From contig VDFB02114820.1 of assembly GCA_007258455.2 (NCBI GenBank), positions 1 through 64,000 on the forward strand: 64,000 bases of DNA, given 5' to 3'. The notes under the pieces were generated by a model, which saw nothing but the letters and a program-made list of their open reading frames with translations, was not told the DNA's origin and searched no databases. Position 1 is the stretch's first letter, and the number at the start of each line of letters is the position of its first letter. The position numbers and the translations under genes are program-made. Of the stretch, positions 36,650 to 47,045 are shown piece by piece. This DNA is from Sequoia sempervirens (Eukaryota; Streptophyta; Pinopsida; Cupressales; Cupressaceae).

Positions 36650-37030
36650 GGTGGCCCTTAACTGGGTTCACTTTCCTTGACTGCATTAGAAGTGATCTCC
36701 ATTGGGCCCCCAAAGTATAAGAAATGAAACCTGGAAAGAGCGCCCTCAGTGGTGTTGAGGACTACAACCTTAGTTTTTCTAAGGTTGACCACCAACTGGT
36801 GAAGATCACAAAAATTAGAAAGGGCACCAAATTGTCTTTGTAAGCCATTAGATGAGCGCAAGAGGAGGACCCCACCTTCAACAAAGAGCAATATAACAAT
36901 CATGACATAGTGAAGTAGGCAGACATCATCTGCATTAATATGTTGCCTAAGAAAACCCTCAAGCTCATCAATGTAGATATCAGAGGGTTGGCAAAAGTGG
37001 TCAATTTTGCTTGACTCTAATGGTGAGGAT
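36650..37030 (-). pseudogene. LINE reverse transcriptase fragment, minus strand
   Basis: The minus-strand translation reads IYIDELEGFLRQHINADDVC, then VMIVILLFVEGGVLLLRSSN and LHQLVVNLRKTKVVVLNTTE. This matches the LINE pattern 'LYIDELExFL...LLFADDxVLLA...GLxVNxxKTKxxxFN'. The catalytic aspartate pair is replaced (FVEG where FADD is expected), so it is inactive. It belongs to a different LINE lineage from the 14-kb element. Confidence 0.8.
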
Positions 37031-37819
37031 GATAAATCTAGCGGTCATAACGGAAAATTGGAGTCCTATGACACAAACTTCAATCAAAACTGGGACAAAG
37101 ACAACTTCAAACATCATACATAGGAGGACATAGCTAGAAGTCTTGGTGCCTAAATTACCCAATCACAACATATTGAACAGTTGCCAGAAGCATCAATACC
37201 CAGTTTTTAACAGTTTGGTCTTCTAGTATGACAATGAATGGATGCCCCATGTCTTGCAAGTCTTTCTACCAGCAGGATGGCAGGCATTTTAATATATTAC
37301 AACCTTTGCCTGTCCATAAGATCTGAGAATAGAACTTCTCAAAAAAGAAGAGAGGCGCTCCACCCTTCCTCTTGATATTTTCATTTTGATATAAATAGGC
37401 AAATCCTGTATACTTTTATTTGAAGTTAAAAAGAGAGGCACTATACAAACTTCCAATATAAGTGTTGAGGTAATGTGAATATCTCAATATCTGCTGGTAA
37501 AGGCTTCCAGAAATTTGTACACCCAAACCACTCTAATTTCATTCAACGCTTTTACTCTATGAGCCACATGGTTATAAATTTCAGTAAAATAAATTAGCAT
37601 ACAAAGATAAAATATTCTATTCTTGATCTTTTTGATATTAGCAGAGTTGTCTAGCTTATTTGAAGGAGCGAAATAAGGGTTGCATTTAAGGTCCTCAAGA
37701 ATATTTCCAAGTTGTTGTAAGAAAACACCCCACCAATCAACAACAAAATGTCTTCTTCCAATAGGAATTACTTCAGCACCCCATGATTATCAATAAAATC
37801 GACAACAATTAACTGCTAA
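37031..37819. other. Intron f-g segment, no gene seen
   Basis: No open frame of note. It separates the minus-strand LINE fragment from the plus-strand one and may hold their decayed ends. Confidence 0.4.
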
Positions 37820-38960
37820 AACTGGTTATTGAGGAGGAAGTCAAGATTTTGGCCTTCTTTTTTCATCACAACAAATCATAAATTAACAAATGCTCAAATA
37901 ATTTAAATATACGAAAGCTCTCCCTTAACCTAAAGGCTGCCCAAGCTACAAAGATGGATCAATACCAACCAATTCCACTCTGCAACATCTCTTGTTAATT
38001 TCTGTCAAAATTAATGGCTTTAAGGATAAAGCGTCGCTTTGCTGAACTGTCAGCGAACACTCACTTAACTTTTCCACCTAGAAGACAAATCACAAATATT
38101 ATCACACTACAAGATCCAATCCATTCTTGGAGACTCAAATGGAAACTCAAAAAGGCCTCAATTTGTAATCAAGCTTGATATCTCCAAATCATTTGATAGA
38201 TTCAATCCTCCAAATCCGTTGATAGATTCAATCCACAACTCATAAACAAAACTCTTGGGCTTTTGGTTTCAATCAATCAGCAATGAAATGGATAAATAGT
38301 TGCATATGCACAAAGTTGCTATTAATGGGGAAATGTGACAACCGATCACCTTCTCTAGAGGACTCCAACCAAGAGATCCCTCGAGTCCCTATCCATTTAT
38401 ACTAATATGAGAGAATCTATGTAGAGCCTTCTCTAGAGGGCTCGAACTAGGAGGTCCCTTGAGTCCCTGTCCATTTATACTAATATAGGAGAATCCATGT
38501 AGAGCCTTACATCAAGCCAAGGAACAAGGGAAAAATTATGGCATCCCAGCAATTAAAGGAGGAATCAAATACTAAAACTGATCCATTCTTGGAGACTCAA
38601 AAAAGGCCTGGGTTTATGACCAACCTTGATATCTCTCAATCCTTTGATTCATGCAACCAAGAACTCGTAAACATAACTCTTTGGGAATTTTCTTTCAATA
38701 AGTCAGCAATCAAGTGGATAGAACATTGCACCTGCACTTCCACCTACATAGTTTCTTTAAATGGGGAAATGGGACAAATTTTTGCCTCCTTTGGAGGAAT
38801 CCTACAAGGAGATGCCTAAGCCCCTATCTATTTATACTAGCAATGGCACCTTGGTGTGCAATGGGTACGCCGAAGAGTTGTGGAAGGTCAAGTAGGGAGA
38901 GTTTTTGTTCTTTATTTTGCAAATCATATCATTCTGTTTACCAAAGGGAATTTGGATAGA
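37820..38960 (+). pseudogene. L1-like reverse transcriptase relic with internal duplications
   Basis: Pieces of a reverse transcriptase follow each other. YQPIPLCNIS with LSKLMALRIKRRF (about 37960-38040) is the usual 'RPISLCNxxYKIxSKxxAxRL' block. Next are ITLQDPIHSW and a decayed KLDISK-like block near 38170. Two tandem copies follow of the block normally SRGLRQGDPLSPYLFI (38349-38426 and 38427-38504, period 78 bp), then LCRALHQAKEQGKIMASQQL. A second KLDISKAYD-like block reads MTNLDISQSFDSCNQELVNI (38612-38671), followed by FASFGGILQGD and LYFANHIILFTKGN, where FANH replaces FADD. All frames are broken. Confidence 0.75.
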
Positions 38961-39579
38961 TCAGTGGAAAATAATAATATACATACATATAATTTTCCTT
39001 TTTGAGCAAAATTAGAATACATTTTGTAGGTTGTGCTTGCTGTGTGAATTTGTAAGATGAGTTTTCTCTATTGAACTGCACGTTACTGTTTTTTTATAAC
39101 TTAAATTTTATGAAATGGAGTTCACAAATGCAGCATTTAAAGTTGTTGAAAGATTCATAGTGAAAGTGGAATATGTTTTATTCGTATTTGATCATTACAT
39201 CTGGCTGAAAGTAAAAGTGATTTCTAGTACATTGGACAGTGCTGAAGCCTGCAAAATACCATGTCATAAATCAATATAATCTCCATAAACAAACTGTATA
39301 CAATTATATTAAAAATAATTTGCAACATCCAAAATCCAAACATCTCATAGAAATTAGAGGGCACTATTAGGTGTAGATTCATGCCAGGAAAAAACGTAAA
39401 CTTCTCACAGAACTAAACCAAGGTGGCCATTTATTTTTTCAGAATTATAAAAACCCTACAACCAGACTCCCTTTTTAATTATTAGGATCTTGGCTGTAAT
39501 TTTCATTTTAATAAACATACTCTAAAACCCTTGTCGATACAATAGTTTCAGGCTGCAGCTCGCCAAATAGGCCAATATC
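38961..39579. other. Intron f-g segment, no gene seen
   Basis: AT-rich, with no ORF of interest and no recognised repeat boundary. Confidence 0.45.
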
Positions 39580-39757
39580 AGCGAGGAAGAGTTTGGAGGA
39601 GCGGAAACCATTAGTGGCAGGGAAAGCAGTAAAATACGGTGAAAAACAGCTCAAAAAATGACGAAACCAGCAAGGAAGAGTTTGGAGGAGCAGAAACCAT
39701 TAGCGACGGGGAATGCAGTAAAATACGGCGAAAAAACAGCTCAAAAAATGGCGAAAA
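39580..39757. repeat. 89-bp tandem duplication
   Basis: Two adjacent copies begin agcgaggaagagtttggagg at 39580 and agcaaggaagagtttggagg at 39669. They share the words aaaccatta and gcagtaaaatacgg and the run acagctcaaaaaatg. No coding frame. Confidence 0.8.
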
Positions 39758-40690
39758 ATGATAAACGGCTGAGATTCTGTTAACTGTTGCATATCTTCTT
39801 TCAGAACATCCTTTTTTTTTAATTTCCAGAAGCTCTTCCTATCATTTCGTTCTTATTTATGCCGCCCCGGAAAGAGGGAACAATTTAATTGAATTCAAGC
39901 TATATAAATTCAATACCCCTATGCCTTTGAAAACTTGACTTATTTCCAAAGCAAGAAGATAAAAACTATCAACTGATCGATCTATGAAAACAATGTTTAT
40001 AGGAATGATTTACAGTAACTTTTTGTTTCCTGCAGACTGTATGACTTACGCTGAGAAAGTGGAGAGCAATATTATGAAGATTGACCTGGGCAAACATAAC
40101 AAAAGAGTTAATTTAGGGGTTTTTTTTTTTAAATTGAGGTGGTCGTGTACAGGCTGAGAGAAATTGACCTGGGCATGTACAGGATGAAACCAAGGCAAAT
40201 GACTTCTGCAGAAATGCTCACAATGTTCTCTTTCTGTCAACAATCGAAATGCCACAAGGCAGATAATTTTTTCACCAACTCCCATCCATGGGTAAATGCA
40301 TGAACAAGGTGGAAGGCGGCGAACGAGAGTTAATGCAACGCAGAGGGTACACAACTCCCATCCACAGTAAATGCACAATGAACAATCAAGATCTCTTCGA
40401 TGTTCTTCAATCCTTTCTCATGCAATAATAACCATCCATACAGAAAATGGAGCCGGCAAACTTCATTGATGGAATGGCGAAGAATTAAATGCAAGTGATT
40501 GACTGCAGATATTTTAAAAACAAAAATTAAACTTTGATTTAAAATAGACAGCACAGAGCACTTCACCATTACTGTTGCAAAGATTTTATGTTTATGCGAC
40601 CTACCTGCTTAAACAATCAACGGTTGCAAACGACAGAACTGTCAACCATGCCCTCTCCGTGAGTTTAAGCCATTCAAGGACAAAATGAGC
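39758..40690. other. Intron f-g segment with small local duplications
   Basis: Short repeated phrases occur (attgacctgggca at about 40082 and 40164; caactcccatcca at 40276 and 40351). Minus-strand frames here reach 110 codons (40046-40378), cysteine-rich but unrecognised. I take them as chance. Confidence 0.35.
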
Positions 40691-41000
40691 TTGGAAAGCT
40701 CAAATAAGGAAACACCTTCAGCATAACTAACGTGGGACAAACTATGTAGAACATTCCTTCAAGCTAAAGAATAAAGGCAGCAATATAACACCCAACAATC
40801 TAGAGAGGAATCAAACACTACAAACCTTCTCTTTGCTAATGATACTCTCCTGTTCACTACTCTATTCTCTAAATAGATCAAGCACCTTGATGAAACTCTA
40901 CAAATTTATTAAAAAGCATTAAAGTAGAAAACGAATATAACAAAATCCACTATCGCTTTTACAAACATTTGAATATGGAAAAAAAGGCAAATTCTTGTCA
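40691..41000 (+). pseudogene. Reverse transcriptase catalytic-block relic
   Basis: From about 40822 the plus strand reads TTNLLFANDTLLFTTLFSK, matching the LINE block 'xLLFADDTLLF' with one catalytic aspartate changed to asparagine. The stretch before it is like the 'gtagagcctt..caagccaagga' text at 38490-38530. It is probably the continuation of the relic at 37820-38960, split by an insertion or deletion. Confidence 0.6.
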
Positions 41001-42410
41001 TCTTAGAATTTGAAGAAAGAAAAAACCCATTTATTATTTAAGATTCCTCATTCATCTCAATAAATATTACAGAAATTTTGCACCATACTACTATCGAACA
41101 AATTGATGCCTTGCTTTGGTTGCATATATGCAACTTTTTCAATGATGAATCTTGAGCACAATCTAAAATGTTGATTTAAAATGTTCTTACAAGTTTTTTT
41201 TTTCCAAAAGCTTATTAAATACATTTTTTCTTTTTCCAAGTTGTCCTACATGCTGTGCCAATCTATCCTCTCAATCTCCTTCAATTACCCTTGAAAATAG
41301 AGAATCAAAACAAAGGCATTTAAAGGAATTTCCTGTGGCAGGGAACAAATGAAAATTTTAAATATCCTCTAGACACTTGGACTGCCATTACTACTGTAAA
41401 AGATAGTAGTGTTCCATATCAACCTATGTTCCACCAATTTTATGGGATGGGGATGGTAGAAAATAGGAGGAAGTGTTATTGGGAGGCAAGGGACAAAAGG
41501 CATTTTTTAGGGGGCAACAATTACAAAAATTGGGAAAATTTAAAAATATAGAAAAATTAAATAATTCATATGATAAGCCAATAACCGTGTTCATTAGATA
41601 AACATATTATGAAACATCAGAGTTGAATTGAGAATTCATATGGAGTTGATGTACAAATTAACGAACTTTTAATTTCTAAACATTTCAATTTGAGTTTTCA
41701 TTACCAATGTGCATATACAACAAAATGAAATGGCTGGAAGGCTACGAGTACGAAATGAAAAAAATGTAGACAACTAGATCTACTACCACTATGCCTCTAC
41801 CTCATCCTTGCATAAATCAAAATCACTTTGAATTTGACTCACTACCAATATTAAGGGCTGCCTCATCCATGGAAGCCCCACCAATCCATCTTGTGCCTCG
41901 TCAATCTGTGTGGCATCTTCAAGATTAGCATCCCACCATAAAGTTGTAGTCTCTTGATCTTGAAATTAGAAGGCACCATACATGAACACCAACTTCTTTG
42001 CTCATCAAGAGGTGAGCATGTTCTTCTTGAAAGAGTGGATAAAGTTGTATGTGAATCAATTCCTCTTTGTAGTAGAGGAACTAAGAATTTATGAAAGGGG
42101 GCAACTGGCAAGCATTCTCAACTCTGGTGCATCGTTGCCATGTCATGCCCACTATCCAATAGAGATAGCTTGAGCCAATATAGCTCTATTTGCCCTTGTC
42201 TCTAGTTTGTTGAATGTTGAACAACACAAACAATCATTGTATTTGAAGTAAAACTGCCTCAATTGAATTTATCTTTTGAAAGGTTGTAAAATCCGCCCCT
42301 CGGGCACTACTTTTTTTTTTCACATTCACAACATCTACCAACTTAAATAATTGAGCACCTACCATGAAGCATAATAGTGTTAACTTCAATACTTCTCCAT
42401 TTCCATGGTG
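41001..42410. other. Intron f-g segment, no gene seen
   Basis: AT-rich sequence with short ORFs on both strands (up to 82 codons), none with a recognisable domain. Confidence 0.45.
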
Positions 42411-42415
42411 GCATC

Positions 42416-43407
42416 TGTTGAATTTTATGATCAGATGTAAAAGCACAGAGAATTAAATTGAAGTCAGACAAAATAACACAGCATATACCCTGGGAAAACC
42501 CTCCTCTTGAGGGAGAAAAACCCAGCAACAAAGATCTCTCTTATATTTGATGCAACAGTGTCAATTTTACAATTTACAATAAGGTCTAACTCAAGACCGA
42601 TATGCATAACCTGATAACAAAGAATGACTGATAACAACCTCTAGATCACACCTGGTAATAGCAGATTACAGATCTGATAAAATTCACTTTGCACTAGACA
42701 ATGTTCGCCCTTGCTTGGACTGGTGAATTCGAACTTAACTCTCAGCCAGGTTCGCACTTAATGAATGTCACCAATCTGATAAATTCGTTCTTAAAACTCA
42801 GACGAGTTCGCTCTTTAACAACATCACTGATCTGGAAATTCAATGATGAACTTCGAACAGGTTCGCACTGGTAAATTCAATGATCAGCCTCAAACAAGTT
42901 CGCACTCTGTATTCGCACTGGAATATTAGTTGTATTCACACTTTTATATCACCAATAGATATATTCGCACTTTTATATTGGCTGTATTCACCCCGGAACA
43001 ACAGTTGTATTTGCACTTTTAGTATCTGATCTGTATGCACTTGAGTAAGCGACTAAACTGAATATAGTAAGCGCCTTTACAATGGACGAACTAATGTCAA
43101 TATATATTAATGAATGAGAGAGACGCCTCTCTTAAAGTCCTTCAAGTCGGCCTCTAAGAAATCTCGAATATTCCTTAAATGAGGTCGGCCTTGATAACTG
43201 TTCACACCTCTTCACAAGAGGTCGGCCCCTTATGAATATTAGATATCTTCTAATAAAAGATAAACATCAAATTCTTTTATGTCGGCCCAAGGCATGAGAT
43301 ACAAAACAATAAAGTAAATTGAATAGCCAACAGCTATAAATTCAATTTAAGACTTTCTCGAAAGAAGTGAGCTGGAAGGATCAACCGAAGCTGCTATAAC
43401 ATTAACA
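42416..43407 (-). mobile_element. Solo LTR (copia-like) with 5-bp target duplication
   Basis: The 992-bp unit begins tgttgaatttt and ends cattaaca, giving the TGTT...AACA ends of an LTR. It is flanked on both sides by gcatc (42411-42415 and 43408-43412). No internal coding region or second LTR is present, so it is a solo LTR left by recombination. The complement strand begins TGTTAATGTTATAG and ends in a block resembling copia LTR ends, suggesting minus orientation. Inside are repeated ttcgcac words (42709-43030) and gtcggcc words (43146-43290). Confidence 0.82.
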
Positions 43408-43424
43408 GCATCAACTCATTATTG

Positions 43425-43640
43425 TAAATTATATGCTTGCACAAGAGTGTTAAGGTCCCAAGGTTAAGGTCTTTCCTAGACTTGCAACCTAAGCCTCGAA
43501 GGTTCATGGTGACCCTGCCTACGTATCCCCTCATGGGAATCAGAGGCTTCGTAGTTCGCCCCACAATGACAGAGAGAGTTCAATCTCTCCTCTTGTATGA
43601 GATCTATGATCTCGCCTTTAAACCATGACTTATTCATTAA
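43425..43640. other. Possible LTR fragment
   Basis: The stretch with aagcctcgaaggttcatggt and ctgcctacgtatccc resembles text I associate with plant LTR leaders. No ends, primer-binding site or duplication were found. Confidence 0.25.
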
Positions 43641-43799
43641 GCGTAAGTTATCACTTAGTAAATTATAATATAATGATAATGACTTTTGATAATAACTTGC
43701 CATCAAGTGTTGGGTGCATACTAAAAATTAGTGTTCAAACATTCAAGAGATCATACACAATGACTACATCACAAGCATACCTCCATATACACAAGATGA

Positions 43800-44175
43800 C
43801 TAGCTCATACACATTTAAGCACAACAATGAATAGATCATACACAGATCACAAGTACAATGTTGATTAGCTCATATGTACATCACAAGTACAAAAATGATT
43901 GTCTCATATGCATATCACATTACATTAGTGACTGGCTCCACCATATGTCACAAATACACAATGACAAGCTCTAGCATACATCACATATACATAGTGATGA
44001 GCTCCACCATACATCACAATTAACAAATAACAAGCTCCAACATACATCACATATACATAGTGACAAGCTCTAACATACATTACAAATTCATAGTGACGAG
44101 CTCCAACATAAATCACATACACAGTGACAAGCTCCAACATACATCATATACACATAGTGACTAGCTAACACATCA
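43800..44175. repeat. 33-bp tandem repeat array
   Basis: At least nine diverged copies of a unit near agctccaacatacatcacat atacatagtgaca (33 bp), phased by agctc. Because 33 is a multiple of three, the minus strand stays open (43925-44140) with an 11-residue period around VMYVGACHY. That is a consequence of the repeat, not evidence of a protein. Confidence 0.85.
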
Positions 44176-44189
44176 CAATGGATGACTAT

Positions 44190-44445
44190 CACATGTCCAT
44201 AATGCATCCCAGATGGAAAGAATATCGATGCATTGCACACTACATCGTGGATCCCATCCTTTCCATAGGTTTTCTGCACTATTGGAAAAATGGGAAGAGG
44301 ATTCAGTGCATCCCATACTACACCGCGAGTCCGTTCTCAACCCTACAAGGCCAAGTTTACAGTCTGACAACTGGGAAGGGGATTCAGAGCATCCCATATT
44401 ACACCACGGGTCCATCCAACATCCCAAGGGTTTCCCCAAGTAGTG
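44190..44445. repeat. ~80-bp tandem repeat, three copies
   Basis: Three diverged copies share catcccatattacaccacgg-like blocks preceded by gggaagrggattcag. The same residues recur in the plus frame (HYIVDP, YYTASP, YYTTGP). No protein family was recognised. Confidence 0.65.
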
Positions 44446-44529
44446 AACCTACCAAACCCAGTGGATTCCGACTTCAATCGCCTATAGGCCACCGGCAGCA
44501 AGTCTATCCACCCAGGAAGAAGTAGCTCC

Positions 44530-46920
44530 CGACATATACCACCTTGTGACCTTAGTGATATTGTCAACTATCTTCTTCACAATCCCGGGTAACACTTGGA
44601 ATCGGTTACTTTCGTGCTTATCAGTGATAGCCAATGAACCCACTCAATACACAATTAGCCCCGGATTACCATTACTTGCACGGATGGGTCCCTACCTATG
44701 CAACTGTGATGGCCGTATCATAACTAGGGTAGCCTACTACCTTCACATCCGTGAACCAGGTGAATACTAACTAATCCCTAGCAGTAGCCCAAACATCGGT
44801 CATTGGCATAGTCCAATGACTTCCTATCACTGCTCAAATATCCCAAAGGTTCACTCTTGGGTGGGTCATACATAACATGAGTCACAATCACAATCAACAG
44901 ATACACGACCCTATACATAAAGACTTCTAGATATGGAGTTAAATTACACAGACATATAAGAGATATATGGAACCAATGCGAGATGGACTTCACCCAACAT
45001 ATACATATAATCAAATACCCATTATAAAGTAGTTAAATCCCTTCATTTTGTTTAATAGAAGCCTATTATGTATTAAATATAAGTTATTAAATTCCCTTAA
45101 CTTGATCATACCCATTCGATACCCATCTTAGCCTCAAACTGAAGCTTACAGAGGAGGAAAGGTGAAACCATGTAGGAACAATCCCAACATTTGAGAGTTA
45201 TCCCCCCTAGACCCTCCCCCTACAGACTTGAGGTCACAGAGGCATCCTTCGCCCAAGGACCACCTACGTACCCGCTTCCAAATGGATCAAAGTCACACAT
45301 AGTTCTCCTTACAAGATCTCAGATCTCTCAAGGATACCTACACACTAGTCACGACACTGCCATCCACACATACAAAATCTCAATTTAAACCTTACCATGG
45401 TTATCATTCCCCATTCAATGCGAGCCCTAAACCCCTTACAATTTCCTATCACGGATATTGTGCCATATTTGGTATTCTAATGATAATAACATATAACTTT
45501 CAACATAGGGTTCTACACATATTAGTATTCTCTTACATAGGAGAATAAGGATTCATTAGATTTTGATAAGAATATTGTTATCCATGATATATCTCTCCAA
45601 GAATGTAGATCCAACATGCCTAGGTATGAGGTTGCTAAGCAATCTTGATTCCATCTAAGAATAGGACATTAATATACTCGTTAATATACTCGTCCCTATA
45701 AAGTAGAGTCAAATACTGTTATCATGCTTCCATAATGCAAGGAACCTTGTTAGGGGTCCAATTGAGGTCCCACCTTAATACAGTTCTATAAATCCAACAT
45801 CATTTATGACATCCTCTTAGATGAGACACAACTTACATCCACAAGGCCTCGTTAACTCCTTTTAAACTTTGAAAGACATATGTCATTAATTATAAACTTG
45901 CATTAAAAGCATAATCAATGTTTGGGTCATGCTCGAGACAAATGGCAACACTATGCTCATAATATCTTCATATATAGATATTCACTTCATACAATTAGTA
46001 TTAATAATATTTTTAGCCTTCTGGCTTCATTTATCTTATGGTGTAACTTGTTATTCTTGTGAGTGCTTGGTTCTCAAACTAGATAACTATTCATACTTTC
46101 CATTTAAACTAAACCTAACCTTAATGGTCATCAGTAGAATATCAAGAGATGCTACATAAGATTTATCTCCTAATTCAATCTCGACAACATTGTCAAAATA
46201 ACGATAGTTTCCTTCTATTTGGTATACAATTTATATTGCACTTCATTATAAGTATAATAATAAGTTCAATATCAAGGTTCCCATATTTAAGAGATTGATA
46301 GACATCATGTATTCATATAAGGCATTTACCATAGTATCAAGGGATTATCAAAAGTACCGAGTTTCAATATTAAAGATATTTTTTGTATAATATGGTCGTA
46401 GTGTCACTAAATGAAGTCATCCTTGCTTACAATATTATGCAACCTAGTGCCAAGGCTCATATTAATTATATATGATTTGTGGTTCATATTATAAGGTTAA
46501 CTTGCAACTAAAGATTTAACCCATATCCCTTTGCTATCTTATTCTCTTAAATTTTGACCATAAAGTTATTCAATAATTAAACCTTAATTATAGCAAATTC
46601 TTGGTTTATAAATCCTTCCTAATCCCAACTTCTTTTCCTACCATATACATTCATACATTAGTTTAACCATTTGATTATAAGCATTATTTACAAGTTATCA
46701 ACAAATATTTATTCGAAAATTAAGATTACTTCTTCAAGTATTTGATTTCTCACTAAATCTATCATGTACTCGATAACACCCTATGAAACTCCCACTGTGA
46801 AGAGATCTATAATATTTCCTTATATTCTCTTTCATTTTAACCTATGAATTCTACTACCTTAAATTAGTGAAAAGTGCTAAACTTTATTTAAATTGATGTT
46901 TATACCTTAAGTAGTTCCTC
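44530..46920. other. Intron f-g segment, no gene seen
   Basis: Probably decayed LTR-retrotransposon leader sequence at the left (44550-45420) and AT-rich intron at the right. A 12-bp direct repeat (ttaatatactcg) occurs at about 45670. No domain-bearing ORF. Confidence 0.4.
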
Positions 46921-46945
46921 CGCAAGACTCCGCAAATGGGGTAAC

Positions 46946-47045
46946 AACTCAAGCGGGCTTAACCTTGGAGAAAAACTCCCTGGTTAAGCGCGCTTGAGCT
47001 GGAGCAGTACTGGGATGGGTGACCTCCCGGGACAGACCAGTGCTT
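46946..47045 (+). repeat. 5S rRNA-like sequence with unusual inverted repeat
   Basis: The segment 46982-47032 (ggttaagcgcgcttgagctg then gtactgggatgggtgacctc) closely follows the 3' half of plant 5S rRNA, including the internal control region used by RNA polymerase III. The 5' half of 5S is absent. Instead 46946-46964 (aactcaagcgggcttaacc) is a near-perfect complement of 46982-47000, so the region can form a 19-bp hairpin. It could be a 5S pseudogene, a 5S-derived SINE or a fragment of a Cassandra-type TRIM, which carry 5S sequence in their LTRs. I could not find LTR ends. Confidence 0.65.

Noticed and set aside
46974..47032. Functional 5S rRNA gene
   Set aside because: Only the 3' half resembles 5S; the 5' half is replaced by an inverted segment.
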